Below, piece by piece: positions 12,701-25,110 of a DNA stretch of 64,000 nt; the first letter of the stretch is position 1; each line of letters starts with the position of its first letter. The position numbers and the translations under genes are program-made. The notes under the pieces are model-generated. The model saw nothing but the letters and a program-made list of their open reading frames with translations. It was not told the DNA's origin and ran no database searches. The DNA is taken from the NCBI RefSeq assembly GCF_003590095.1, contig NC_039483.1, positions 4,464,001 to 4,528,000 on the forward strand, given 5' to 3'. The stretch comes from Trichoplusia ni. Lineage: Eukaryota > Arthropoda > Insecta > Lepidoptera > Noctuidae.

Positions 12701-12994
12701 TCATTCAACCGGGTTCTGTACAACTATTAGTATAAAGTCTTTATCTGGCGCGACCATCACCTCACTTTTCTTGGTGCGTATCCTTAAAAACGTCAAATCG
12801 TTTGAAGGATCAAGATCTCTTACTACTGCCTTCGCTTTATCGACTAGAGAGCTCATTAACCCCGCGTATTGCACAGATACGTGGTTCTCAAGGGTAGTTT
12901 TTATAGGTATTCCTTCCCCATTCACCACAATCACTCCAGCAACGCCTTTGTGCATGGACAGCTTTCGCACAGTTTCTTCAGCCTCGTTTGCCAT
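12701..12994 (-). CDS. robl: Dynein light chain roadblock (LC7 family)
   Basis: Single-exon gene for a 97-residue protein, the standard length of this family. Roadblock proteins dimerise on cytoplasmic dynein intermediate chains and support minus-end-directed transport. The protein starts MANEAEETVRKLSMHKGVAG and ends in VVQNPVE. Recognisable family features are GVIVVNGEGIPIKTT, the central YAGLMSSLVDKAK helix and LRIRTKKSEVMVAPD. The start is the only reasonable ATG. It lies tail to tail with mle; a poly(A) signal on its strand is at 12369-12364. No defects are seen. Confidence 0.95.
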   Translation of the reverse strand: MANEAEETVRKLSMHKGVAGVIVVNGEGIPIKTTLENHVSVQYAGLMSSLVDKAKAVVRDLDPSNDLTFLRIRTKKSEVMVAPDKDFILIVVQNPVE

Positions 12995-12999
12995 TGTTG

Positions 13000-13903
13000 A
13001 TTATTATATTCAGATCTGTCTAATTTTCCTTCTTTAGATTATGCAGTCTTGAGGGCTTGTGATATTATGAATTTTGACGTTGACATGTAAGAATTTGAAC
13101 TTGGAATAACTTTTATTTCTTTTTTGTCACTTGGTATGTATTTTGGAAAAAGTTTGGTGTATTAAGTTGGGTTGATATTGCAAGTGGTTAACTCTTCAGA
13201 GTGCCACTTGACCATCACAACCGTCCTCTAGCAGAGGACGTTTCTCAATTGAAGCTGCGTACCGAAAGGGGAACACGGATCCCTATTTCTGAGGGTCTTC
13301 AGTCTGTCTATCCATCCGCCACCAGACTGTATCTCCTGAACCCATATACCTAAACAGTTGAAATTTTCACATATGATGTATTCCTGTTGCTGCTATAATT
13401 ACTTAAAATAAAGTTCGAGGTTCACCAATGGCTGTCAGTTTCTTAAGCCAACACAACTTCCGGTTTAATTTGTTTGTTACGTGTTACACAGTAATTTCTA
13501 AAAAAGTAAGTTATTTTATGCTATAACTAACTTGATTAAATAAAATCAAAATCACATTAATTTAGGAAATAATTAAGTCATTTTTATACATGAAAAAAAA
13601 ACATTTTATTATTTTATGAATACATTAAAAGCATAATTACATCTTATGATAACAGAAAGCATGACTAAACTTATTGCTTTAGTACTTGAATAGATAATAC
13701 TTAGATCTTAATAAATATGGCATATAGAAATACTTAAGTAATAACACCTAAATTAAAGAGTCTTGCTGTTGTGGAAGCAAGATAGCATGCTACTGTGTAT
13801 AGCAGCATCTTTCTTCAACGGCTACATCTGTCTCACTTTGAGGCAGCTATGTTAGTCCATTAATATATAATAAAGAATAGGAAGTACAGTATTTTGTTAA
13901 TAT
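13000..13903. other. Intergenic region between robl and the zinc-finger gene
   Basis: Contains the robl promoter side and the 3' flank of the zinc-finger gene; a TTTATT (AATAAA on the minus strand) is at 13605-13610. About 13200-13440 looks like a dispersed repeat ('cctctagcagaggacgt', 'gggaacacggatcccta'). No coding exon recognised. Confidence 0.5.
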
Positions 13904-15031
13904 TTAGCTTTCAATAGATATATCTTGCCCCTGTTGTTGCATACTTTGCACCTTCAAATAAAGTGGCATCCTACCACTTTTGAGTTTCTCCCTTTTATGT
14001 ACTTTTAGCTGATGTTTCATCATCTGCTTCCTATACCCAAAGGCTTTCCCACATATATTGCAGACATGATCTTTGATCCCGATATGATCGACTTGGTAAT
14101 GTAGATCCAGTTCTCGATGAGTGTAAAATCCTCTCCCACAAAAATCACACTTAAACTCATGTTCACCTTTGTGTGTCAACACATGCTTGTTCAAGTTGCT
14201 TTTGTTAATAAACCGGGAAGGACATTGAGTACATTGGTACGGCTTTTCCCCGGTATGAGTCCTCATATGCATCTTGAGTGATTCTCGGAATCTACCCTTG
14301 TAAGGACATAGTGAACATTTGAAGGGTAGTTTGTAGAAGTGTGTGAGACGATGGCGTGTGAACTGACCCTGCATTAAAAAGTTCTTTCCACATATATCAC
14401 ATATGTGTGACGGCTCCTGATTATGTAAGGCTAAATGCTTTTTAAAGTACAGTGCTGTGTAAGAGTTATTGCAGACTGGACATGTAACTCGCATATTTTC
14501 ATGTTCCTCAGACAATCTGTGTTCAGTATAGTCTTTAAATGAATCAAATGTTAAAACGCATTTTTTACAACGGTATGTACGATGTGATTTGATTTTACGC
14601 TCGTATTCGGAAAAGTTGTCGTCATTTTCAAGAAATTCTACTTCTGTGATTGGCGGCTCTTCAGGCGGCCGTTTTAAGAGTTCGTCGGATTCTTGTGCAG
14701 TTTTTCTAAATAAAATAGCGCCTTGTAAAAGGGCATTACAAGGCTGACATAAAAACTTTGGATAATTATCGTCGATTTTTACTTCAATCCCGCCAAAAGT
14801 AATCAAAGATTCCAATATATTTTCCGCTGCACCGCTTCCGTAAATAGGTATGCTCCCTTCTTTTAAACAAACTCTACAAATGTTGTCTTCATCATGTTCG
14901 TTTTTAACTTTAATTTCACGAGGTTTTTCTTCCTGGGAAGTTCCTTCGCCGGAGTAGTCACCTGCACTTGTTTTGTTATCATTGACTTGCTTGCAATGCA
15001 ACATTTTTAGCAGTAACAGGGCTCCGACCAT
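13904..15031 (-). CDS. ZAD-type C2H2 zinc-finger protein
   Basis: Intronless gene for 375 residues. An N-terminal ZAD (zinc-finger-associated, dimerising domain of insect transcription factors) spans about residues 50-120, with its four zinc ligands visible at Cys52, Cys55, Cys95 and Cys98 (ICRVC, FLCQPC). An acidic linker follows, then seven C2H2 fingers from about residue 153 to 345, for example HICDICGKNF, YQCTQCPSRF and HVCNICGKAF, with TGEKPY between fingers 4 and 5. It is probably a nuclear sequence-specific DNA-binding protein; its target is unknown. A second Met at residue 10 is an alternative start. It is head to head with mRpS10, about 495 bp apart. The C-terminus is short and Gln-rich. 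ZAD-ZNF genes are a large, rapidly expanding insect family, so I give no orthologue name. Confidence 0.93.
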   Translation of the reverse strand: MVGALLLLKMLHCKQVNDNKTSAGDYSGEGTSQEEKPREIKVKNEHDEDNICRVCLKEGSIPIYGSGAAENILESLITFGGIEVKIDDNYPKFLCQPCNALLQGAILFRKTAQESDELLKRPPEEPPITEVEFLENDDNFSEYERKIKSHRTYRCKKCVLTFDSFKDYTEHRLSEEHENMRVTCPVCNNSYTALYFKKHLALHNQEPSHICDICGKNFLMQGQFTRHRLTHFYKLPFKCSLCPYKGRFRESLKMHMRTHTGEKPYQCTQCPSRFINKSNLNKHVLTHKGEHEFKCDFCGRGFYTHRELDLHYQVDHIGIKDHVCNICGKAFGYRKQMMKHQLKVHKREKLKSGRMPLYLKVQSMQQQGQDISIES

Positions 15032-15526
15032 TTTCTACATGAATCAATATATATATTTTGTTGACAAATAATTAGAATTTCTTTTAATCCAAAATAATAA
15101 AAATATAAATATTTTTACGACTATTTATTTGTTGTTTTTTTTATCCAAATTCCAACTAGAACTGTCAGTGTCAAATCATTCGGCCGTTTACGGCCCACGT
15201 CACGGGAAATATTTTAAGAACAATGGTCATGCACTTATAAAGCCATGTCACGAAAGCGATAAAAACTGGTCAAAATGTTTATTATTATTGTGTATTGAAT
15301 TAGAAAACGATGAGGAATTATTGGCAGAAGTTTAACAAAAATGTTTGAAATAAATCGGCATTTGTAAATGTTTCCAGTAATGTCAAGAAAGCAGGCGACC
15401 AAATGTCAAAATCACCCATTGGTAAACATGAGGTTATGTGATAAATGCAATAAACTATAATCGATTTGGATATAATTATTACACATATATTACTAGAACA
15501 AATAAGGAGGCTTTAATAGATCCACA
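15032..15526. promoter_or_regulatory. Shared upstream region of the zinc-finger gene and mRpS10
   Basis: The two genes are divergently transcribed from this AT-rich interval, so it must contain both promoters. I see no convincing TATA box. The position is the only evidence. Confidence 0.4.
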
Positions 15527-16352
15527 ATGAACGCGATCAGGGTAATTTAATACTTTCCTTAATTTACATAATCGAGCTATTTGCGACTATATTAGCTCGG
15601 TTTTGTAATTGAAAAAAATACTTATTTTTCAGAGTTTATGGCGTTCAGCGCCTGTAATACGTAGTGCAGTAGCATCTAACTACACATTTCGGCCATTATC
15701 ATCTGCGCCTGCTACTGTGGGTTCTGTTCAGAAGGTTGAGCCAGTGCCGCCGACAGTAGAACTGGACAAGTTATACAAACGAGTGGAATTGGAAATGCGA
15801 GGCATAGACCCCGCCGTACTGCTGAGTTACTCCTGGTTTTGTGTCGCAGCCGCTTCTCATTTGGGGATTGAAGTAACTAAGAGGTGAGATTTAAGGTCAT
15901 AATAGTTTCTTTTGGGAATATAATTTTGTTTTCTTTTGCTAGAGACAAGCAATTATTGAAATTTGAATTCATTATTTTATTCAATAAGATTATAAAGGCA
16001 AGATTGCCATGGTAAAAGATGTAATGTAATAAAGTGTCACTAACAATTTATACTTATATTAAAACTTCTGAAGATATACTAATATTTTCTTTATAATTAC
16101 AGTTGGGCACTAAGAAAAGCAGAAAAGGAGAGGCACACTTTACTCCGAAGTGTCCACATCTACAAGAAGCATAGAGTCCAGTATGAAATAAGGACTTATT
16201 TCAGATTTGTCCACCTGCAAAGACTAACAGGATCTACTTGTGACACCTACTTAGAGTACATTGAGAGGAACCTACCGGAAGGTTGCGCTTTAAAGGTCAC
16301 TAAGGTTGAATGCCAGCCATTACCTGAACACATTACACCACCCACTGAATAA
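15527..16352 (+). CDS. mRpS10: Mitochondrial small ribosomal subunit protein S10
   Basis: Three exons: 15527-15541 (Met-Asn-Ala-Ile-Arg only), 15633-15883 and 16103-16352, giving 171 residues. It belongs to the uS10 family in the mitochondrial 28S subunit. Diagnostic motifs are LDKLYKRVELEMRG, HTLLRSVHIYKKHRVQYE, TGSTCDTYLEYIERNLPEG and LPEHITPP, which match animal MRPS10 closely. The N-terminus is basic and Ser/Ala-rich, as expected for a mitochondrial targeting peptide. The first exon is tiny but its donor (gtaatt), phase and ATG fit. AATAAA follows at 16378-16383. It is tail to tail with TMEM216. Confidence 0.94.
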
Positions 16353-16377
16353 TATATTGTAAAATAATTAGAATTAG

Positions 16378-16383
16378 AATAAA
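16378..16383 (+). terminator. Poly(A) signal of mRpS10
   Basis: AATAAA 26 nt after the stop codon. A minus-strand AATAAA (TTTATT at 16407-16412) close by could serve TMEM216, leaving about 500 nt of AT-rich 3' UTR between the two genes. Confidence 0.7.
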
Positions 16384-16920
16384 CAGTAATTTAGTATTGC
16401 ATGAATTTTATTTAAAATTACAACTATAAAATTGAGCTTTTCACACAAGTTCATTTTAGGAAAAAAAGGTTGAAAAATTCTAGACCATATTTTATAGGAA
16501 TCAACACTAGACAATCTAATATAAAAAGTAGGCACTAATACTAGAAATAGTACAATTGGAGTATACTTATATAATAGACAATTCAAGCTTAAAAAAAACA
16601 CTCTCAGTTATACATTAGAGTTAGGCAGTATAAAAGTGTCTTACACATTTCTTAGTGGTAAAATACAATATTACCTTAATACAACAAGAACAACATTCTA
16701 ATATTATATCTTAGTAAATTGGTACATCAATGAGTAATCCTAAGAGAGTTAATAGTTTTTGTCTACTGAGGCACATCCACACTGGATTCAAGTGATTACT
16801 AATAGAATAAACACTAATTTTGAAGCCCTTTTTTGGAGTAAATTTTCACTAATAATAAAACAACACTCGAAACATTTGGCATCAGTATCTATTTGGCAGG
16901 GATGTGCTCTTAAACTTGTT

Positions 16921-17506
16921 CTATTCATACTGTTGGTGTTTACACACTGTGAAAATGAAGAGGATGGCAAAAGCCAGCTCCAAGGCATGGAACATTAACA
17001 TGACTGCACACCATATGTATTCCAAGCGCAGAATGTAAGTCTGGTAGATCAAAAAGTAGCATACACCAACTGCAGAAGGAATTGTTAGGATCACTGAGAA
17101 AAATACTGGAACCTCTGTAAAAAAGAAAAAAAAAATTAAAAAGATTAATTTGAAATTGGAACAGATAATCATGTGACATGTTGTAAAAAAAATGTTAAAT
17201 TAAGTTTCTCATGACATAATTATTACAATATTGTTTGATTTTAAAGTGAGAGCTTTCAACAAACTACTTACTCTTACTAGCTAGATTTCCTCTTCGCCCT
17301 AAAAATATACGAATTACTTCAACGAGACATAAAGCACTGAATATACCAGCTTCCGTCAGCAACGCGTTTTCTGGATAAGACACATTAATAGCTTTTAAAA
17401 TGCCCATGGCCACTTCACATACGAAAAACATCCCCAAGTAAAAACTATTTAAATACAAAAGTATTTCATATGCCAGACTTGAATTAACATTAGTAACTTT
17501 AGACAT
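16921..17506 (-). CDS. Tmem216: TMEM216-like transition-zone membrane protein
   Basis: Two exons, 17506-17272 and 17114-16921, joined in phase 1, give 142 residues with four predicted membrane helices. The family (Tmemb_17: TMEM216, TMEM17, TMEM80) works at the ciliary transition zone in the MKS complex. Matching blocks are YEILLYLNSFYLG, LVEVIRIFLGRRGN at the end of exon 1, and ILTIPSAVGVCYFLIYQTYI plus LRLEYIW in exon 2, in the TMEM216 order. I chose the ATG at 17506 because it gives the family's usual length; an upstream ATG at 17587 would add 27 residues with no family match. In insects these genes are expected to act in sensory neurons and sperm, the ciliated cells. Confidence 0.88.
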
Positions 17507-19815
17507 TTTCCTGAAGGAATCAATGATGACTGCTGGTTTGTTTACTTTTGTTGACGTTTTTTTTTTGTTTATACAATCGACCGCCAAGGAAACGGGGGCC
17601 GAAAGTTATCACCGCCAGGCGCCAATCACCGGGATGCAGAAGTGACGTAATGGGAACTGTCAAAATTGTTGACAGCAAAATGATATATTCGATTTGAATA
17701 TTGCGCGCGCATAATATCGATTTCCGCGTTTTGTAATTCGTGTTTATAGCGAATTAAATGGTAATAAGAACTTAAAATAAAATACTGGAACTATAAAAAC
17801 GTTGTTTGTTTCATTTTTAGTACCTTGTTATAACAATGGTTCATTTCTTTTCTATTAATCACTAAAATAACTTTTTTTCGCGTTGCGATAAGTACAACGT
17901 CAATAAAGTTATACAGCCTATTTCCTCATTCAATTTTCATAAGACTCCCATTCATTAGGAATTATCTTTCACTGATTCGTTTACGCACCGCATCGCGTGT
18001 GTACAGTGACACGGTCGAGTGCGTTTGTACGTTACGCAACGAATGCTATCACACACAGTAATGTACGTTGCACTGACGAAAACGGAAAGTTACCGAGTAG
18101 GAAGACGGGCACGGAAATAATGTGCTGAGCCGTTTTGTGGCTGAAGCAATTTCTACTCGTAGTTGGGTACAGTTGTTGTAAAAAGTTCTTCTCTCAAAAC
18201 AATTTAACCGACTTGCTCAATCAAAACTAGTAAAGTCGACATGTAGTAAATAATATTTTTCAGCTAGCTACCGAAGAACTCTATAAAGCAACGACACAAG
18301 TTATTTTAAGTTAATGGTCTCTCGTCTTTCATTTTGACTTGGATATTTTCTTAAGGTCTTGATCAGAGCTGTTGTTTTAAACAAAAAGGGACTCACAAGA
18401 ATATACGTCTTTTTCATATTAGACTTTAGAAACTATTGATTTTTATAAAACTTTATCTCTTGAGCGTACACGTCGAGTAAGTGTCCTGTTATAAGAGGTT
18501 GGCAACTGATCATTGGATTAAATAGGTATATTTATTCACTAATTATGTTACATAATACTTAATATTTACTTGATAAATATCTACCTATGATAACACAAAC
18601 AGATTAGCGTTTAACAACTTATATTATACAATAATACGGTTTATGTTCTGCATGACAGAGCAAATCACAGTAATATTTTAAATGAGAGAGTATTTTAGTG
18701 TGTATATATGTGTTACTTAACATTCAAATGGCTGGACCGACATCGATTGCGATTTGCTCTAGCATAAATGAGAAAAGCCGCACATTTTACAAAAGTATTA
18801 GTCTCACACGTGCCTTTCGTGTTTTTCTTTTATTCAAGTTTCTTTATTTAATGCTTATTTTACATAATAAGATGTACCCAACATAGGTAGAAATTTACAT
18901 AGTTAAAATACCTGTTGGGTAGAAAGTGCGAATGCATTTGTTTACTATGGAAGTCCTGCGTCTGATTATAACTAGTGCCAGGTGGTAAGTTCAGATGAAA
19001 ATAAAAGCTAATAATGCGCAACCGGCTGAACCAGTCCCTACTACTCCGTACCTAGATCCATAGGGTAACCATGTCTATTACTGATTTTGAAGAGAACTTT
19101 TCGTGTTTTTTTTTCAGATGTGAGTCATCTTTGGACGGTCAGTGATAACTAACTTAAGGAGCAGAGTATCTTATTAATTTTTGTTTATATCTTAGAGCCT
19201 CACCCTGCTTTGAGTTGAGTGGAAGGGAGTGTCAACTGACTTAAAAGTGACCATGTTCCTTCTTTTGTATACATTGGTCGTCGCGGTAACCTTTTTGGTC
19301 GCCTTTTAATTCCGCTGGCAAGATATTCGTGACCTTATCTAGGCTCTAAATTGTAGTCGAGTTTTTAGGATAGTCACATCGTTTTCTGTTTTGATTTAGT
19401 GCAAATTTTCAAGTTTTATTTGACTAGATATTAGTTCATATAAATGCCGTAGGGAATATCTACTTTACGCAACAACTTTTACAGGTGAAAATATATAAAT
19501 ATATTTTTATATAAAATACCAAATACTTCTTCACAGTCCATTAAATAACAAAGCAATCATATAACAAAACAAGCCGTTCCAAATGTTTACAATTTCGTAA
19601 CTTAGAATTAAGAATTCAACATTAAGGAAATCGTATTACTTGGTGATCCTAGTAGAAAGTCCAACCACTTTCTGCAACCAAGGGGAAACACGATGCACCG
19701 ATGCAACAAACGAACAGAACACTTCCGATAAACGCAGGCACTGGACGTCTTCTATACAGACCATATGTTCAGTTCTTAATTCGAATTCTAAGTAACAGAC
19801 AATTTTTTTTTCAAT
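17507..19815. other. Intergenic region between TMEM216 and the sulfotransferase
   Basis: Holds the two gene 5' flanks (the genes diverge). AT-rich with a GC-richer patch at about 17960-18080 ('gacacggtcgagtgcgt'). No exon with recognisable protein similarity; a 62-codon open frame at 18698-18886 has no features of a gene. Confidence 0.5.
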
Positions 19816-22457
19816 ATGAGGACGCGACCAGTTTTGACGTTTTCGAAATTGGACCCTGAGACTGGGGAGTTGTTGGATAGGATGTTTGATAAGGAGGATT
19901 GTATGGTGGAGATTAATCCTGGGAGGGTGATCCTGCCGGCAGACTACATGACCATTGGACAGGATATCTTGGATATGGAGGTCCATGACACCGATGTCTG
20001 GATGTGCTCTTATCCGAGAACTGGTGAGTGATACTTTTTTTTTGTATATGGATGGTACTTGTTTGTATTCTTCTTTGCCCCTTTACGTGTTTAGTTTATG
20101 TTGTCATTTCGGTGTAGACATGGTGGTTAGCTAAGTTTTTTTTTTGTATAGGCTCTACATGGGCACAGGAAATGGTCTGGCTCATTGGACACGATTTAGA
20201 CTACGAGGGAGCTAAATCCTTGCAGCAAGTACGTACTTCTATTTTTTAATTTATTTAATTTCATTTTCTTTATGCTAATTATTGTTATGACTTATAACCT
20301 TTTTTTCTTTTAAATATAACATATTTTTTTTTTGCGATTCCCAAATTTTGTAAGTGCTCTAACTGCGTACATGTTTGTCTGTCTCCAATTTGTCTTCATG
20401 AATAATAGTATTATCAACTATTTTAAACAATGCTCTTTCTTTTTTTTATAATCGAGAAGTATAAAAAGTCTATTAAATTCATCATCCTCGTATCCCTAAT
20501 AAGGTAGTTACCCCAAACTGGTTTGACTGACCAAAACCTGTATATTTTAAATCCCTTATAACTCGTACTCATGACCTATTTCATAATCTCTAGATTAGAT
20601 GTCCCTTAGTGGAGCTTTCATGTATCATGGTAGCTGGGCACTCGACGTGGCACAAGGAGTCCGTGCAGGGCACCTCCGTGGACCTGGTGAAGCACAGGCT
20701 CCCGTACCCTCGCTACATCCGCAGCCACCTGCCCTGGGACCTGCTGCCGGTCAGCATTGAGCGCGCTGATGGCTCGGCAAGACCTAAGGTAAGTTGCGTA
20801 TTAGAAGAGACATTTGTATCTATATGAGTTTGATCGCTATCTCTGAAAATGTTTTTCTATATGTATGAAAGATATGATTTTTTTGAAGTGTATGTTTAAT
20901 ACTTCATTTCATCATTGGCCTAGCCTTTTCCCATCTATGTTGGGGTCGGCTACCAGTCCAACCGGTTTCAGCTAAGTACCAGTGTTTTACAAGGAGCGAC
21001 TGCCTATCTGACCTCCTTAACCCAATTACCTGGGCAACACGATACCCCTTGGTTAGACTGGCTGTCAGACTTTTTCAAGCTTCTGACTACCTGTAACGAC
21101 TGTCAAAGATGTAGGAATAACAGCCGGGACCCACAATTTAACGTGCCTTCCGAAACACGTTTAATACTTATAGTTTCGAATTTAGTGATTGATCTGCGTT
21201 GAATGTATATTTATATTATGTTTGCTGACGCCTATTTATCGGGATTCGGGATTCGATGACTAATTACGGACCCATCCGGCGTCCTTAATTTTCGGCGTGA
21301 TTGAATCTTAATAATTGATGTTGTGGTACTCCAACACAAACAGTGGAAAAGTCTTATTTAGTAGGTATCACTCTAATGAAATTTCCATAGTTTCCAAGCA
21401 TATTAATTACTCATACATTACGCGTACAACTTATACCAAAAAATACACGCTGGCGCTGCTTAGTAAACTTAAATTTACAGAGTATCGAAAGACTTCCAAA
21501 ACTAAATCCTGTTATACCAACTTACAATGGTAAACAGCTCTGTGACCAGTATCGCTTCCATAGAATCTTTCCATTCTTTACCAGGTGATCTACACATCCC
21601 GCAACCCTAAAGACATGGTGGTATCATACTATCACTACTGCACGCTGGTGCACGGCCTCAAGGGCACCTTCGAAGAGTTCTGCGACCTCTTCATGAGGGA
21701 CCGGGCCCCCTTCGGACCCGTTTGGAACCATATACTTGGTAAGGCGAGGACTAAAAATACTTGGTAACTTCTAAAAATTGTAATAGTAATCTTCTATGAA
21801 TAGTATAGTTAGTGAATATCTTTAATTAATTATTTAATTGATTGCTCAAGTATTGTAATAATATTTCCGGAGTATTCTTGTTAAGTTTTTAAGTAGTCGG
21901 AAGCATGTATAAAAAATATTTGTGAACTATTTCATCCGGGGTATTCCAATATTTTTTATTAGAATTATGCCCTGAGTCTTATGTTTTTAAACACGAGGCA
22001 TGGATCATCCCTCTCGTTCCCAACACTTTTGTATACCATAATCGACAACTGCCAGACTTCTTTTACCATATAAGAAAGACTAACTCTTCTTCCCAGGCTT
22101 CTGGAACCGCCGCCACGACCCGAACGTTCTCTTCATTAAGTTCGAGGAAATGAAACATGATCTACCTTCAGTCGTCAGGAGAACGGCTGAGTTCCTCAAC
22201 AAAGACCTAACTGACACCCAAGTCGACAAACTCTGCGACCATCTCTCCTTCCAAAACATGAAGACCAATCGAGCTGTCAATCTGGAAGCCATCTTGGAAA
22301 AGTCTTTCGGCACCAGCTACTTGGAATCCACGGATTTGAGGTTCATCCGCAAGGGGAAATTGGTGATTGGAAGAATTACATGTCCGACGACCTTTCTCGA
22401 AGATTCGATGAATGGGCTGAACAGCATTTGAAGGGGACAGAACTCAGCTTTGAATAA
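19816..22457 (+). CDS. Cytosolic sulfotransferase with C-terminal frameshift
   Basis: Exons 19816-20023, 20152-20228, 20594-20788, 21585-21738 and 22097 to the end. It belongs to the Sulfotransfer_1 family, which moves sulfate from PAPS to small hydroxyl or amine substrates. The 5' PAPS loop is YPRTGSTW, split by intron 1; SHLPWDLLP carries the likely catalytic His; the 3'-phosphate site is RNPKDMVVSYYH. The frame then meets FIRKG at 22344-22358, the start of the family's RKGxxGDWK cofactor motif. Here one base is missing: the annotated frame stops at 22431 (322 residues, foreign last 25). The +1 frame after 22359 continues with the expected GDWKNYM...DEWAEQHL and stops at 22457. The A-run at 22357-22359 makes a sequence error as likely as a real mutation. 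Substrate unknown. Confidence 0.88.
20913..21165 (+). repeat. Dispersed repeat C, copy 1
   Basis: Long moth-type repeat with 'ctatgttggggtcggctacc', 'gcgactgcctatctgacctc', 'cacgataccccttggttaga' and 'cgtgccttccgaaacacg'. It lies in the third intron of the sulfotransferase gene. Other copies: 26208-26575, 38422-38560, 55478-55712. Confidence 0.8.
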
Positions 22458-25110
22458 GATCTTTTTGAAGATTTATTTTACGTTGATTTTGAGGAACAAA
22501 GTTTGTTTAGTTTTGTAATTGTTTTAATCATTGTATGGTAAGCAGTTTTAAATGTTAAGGTATAAAATACACTTGTCACTGGCTAGAATTTTGATTTAAC
22601 ATAAGCGCATTGATTAATTTGTCTTAATTGATAAAAAAAACAGTATTTACCTGTAATCGGGTCAGGCACATAGACATAATGGAAATATTCGAAACGTATT
22701 TTGTTTAACTTACGCAATAATTGTTTATTTTTAATTTATGATTATGTATCTTTTATTGTTTTAAAAATATATGTTTTCGTTACTTCCTGACTATTTCATT
22801 GATTTATTTTCCTGAACTAATTGCTACTTCAATTCAAATGTACAAAAATGTCATGTTAAGGTGTTTTTTTGTTTATTCGACTTCGTTTGCAAAGTATTGC
22901 TGTGTCGAGGTAACCTTGCGCCTTTATTCAATACAGGCTAAGGATCAATGTGGTATATACGAGAAGAGGGCCATACCCTACAGTGTGACGTATATAGGCT
23001 GATTTTAACACAATGCCATGGGTGAATAGCCTACAACTTGACCCTAAAGTATTAAAGGCAAGGAAATAAAACAACAAATAAAGATAATACAAACGTCAAT
23101 AATAACATTTATCGTCGAAAGTTAACAATAAATACATTCAGTAGAAGTCATGGTGAAGCTTTTATTTATATAATACAGAAACTCAAATAATATACAAAAA
23201 TATAATAGGTAGGTGTAAATGACAACGTGAATAATCTCAAAACGACTAGACAGTTATATTAATTGACTTATAACAATTAGCTGCTGCAGTGAAGTTTATA
23301 AATAAGTAAGTTTGAATCTATATTTTTGTAGTACGTATTATACGAAACAATTCGAAGCGGTTTACCAAAAACAAATTTCATCAAAAACATAAATGTGAAA
23401 TGAGAGCCAAGTTCAATACTATAATATATGCCTTAGTCGTTGACTTCGACGACAAAAGGAGAGAGATCTAAATTAGTAGAAATATAAGATATCATTTCTG
23501 TTTATAATTAGGATTATATATTATTGCCCAAGTTCTGACTTAGCTAGTTCTCACATACGGATAGGATATATTAAAAGACCAAGTAATTTTAACAAATTAT
23601 TTTAAAAATGTCATCGTATTTAATTTATGGGATATCCTTATGATTCTTACGTCACTCAAAACTACATTAGCTTAATTTGTTTTAATGAAAAAAATGTTTA
23701 AATATTGTATTTATCAGATAAAAAAAATAGCTATACGCCATACTAGTCGCGTATTTTTTATTTTTTTTGTTTCGTCTAGTACGTAAAACAGTTAAGTAGT
23801 TGTTGATTAGACATTTATAACATTTAGACTTATGAACCATGATCCTGGCTCCTGTAAATTCCTAACTACACAGAATAATACATACAAACAATTTGTGCCT
23901 AGGGAGGGCGTAGCGACAGTTTTCTACCAAAATATTTACATGGAACTTGAGAAACTTTGAGTCGTTTTTTTAATATTTCTGACGTTTAGGTATTCCTTAT
24001 TTAATGTACTTATCTATGTGATCACTTAAGTTGACAGGGTTAAGGTACAGATTATATAATGGTATGCCATGATAAAAAGGCTATGAAAAATACTTGCATA
24101 GGTATAATATGATATGAACATGTTATGAAATCTTCTTACGGCTTTTAAACGACTAGAAAAAATCGCTACGCCCTTAAATACTAAGAGACGATCAGATAAA
24201 TCTTTCAAAGTTACTAAGTAACCATCTAAATGTAAGTACAATAAAAATATCGTCTTCACTTCGTGTACAAGAAAATATATTCTATAATAATACATTTTAG
24301 GTAATGTCGACTGACATATCCGAAAACACTGTCATACAGCGTAAAAACGTTGATATTTCTCACATATTAAATGTTTTAAGATTCTATTGTCATCTTGTAA
24401 AGCTCTTCACTTGTTTTTCTCGATATAAATATCTTTGGAATCATTTTTGGGAATCATTCATATGAGATCTATGTTAGACTAAAAAATAGCGACAAAAAAG
24501 TTTTTGATAAGTAGATTCAGATCATTATTTTTACGTTTTGATATTTCCTAAAGAGGGAAAATGTTACGTTTTACATTTGTTTTTACATTTAAACTTAATA
24601 AAAATAAAATTTGTAAGTTATAAATAATTAAGAACTTAAGTACGTATAATTTTCTATATTCTAAAACTAAGTATTTGTAAAAATGTACTCTGGACTAGAG
24701 AGAATTTGTATATGTTTGGTTTTACAACGATGTTTTTTAGGCCAAGATAATAAATAGATTCTGTTTAAAATTCTGATATCTACATTCTGGGTTTTGATAT
24801 ATTATTATACTTACTAGGAAGCTGTTTCACCCTTTTGCAATATTAAATTAAATATCGGATAAATTAATAATCAGAATTGGTAAACAAAAGTTACAACTGG
24901 TATGAACATAATGGCGGATAAATAAATTCCACAAAAAAATGAATTAAATAACAAAGTTGCTATTTTAAATAATTTTTCATATTTTTTCTAAACATAATTC
25001 ATTCTTTATTTCGTTTGAATACCTCGATATTTTACGTGGTCTTTAACACAGATTAAAAATTCCCGCCAAGAAAGGGTAAAACATTAATGAAAAATTATAA
25101 CTACATACAA
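22458..25110. other. AT-rich intergenic region
   Basis: Downstream of the sulfotransferase (AATAAA candidates at about 23060-23080) and downstream of the minus-strand gene ending at 25111. Very AT-rich, with scattered homopolymers; no exon or repeat family recognised. Confidence 0.5.

Noticed and set aside
15129..15335. 68-codon open frame between the zinc-finger gene and mRpS10
   Set aside because: No ATG (begins TTG), no similarity, and it lies in the shared promoter region.
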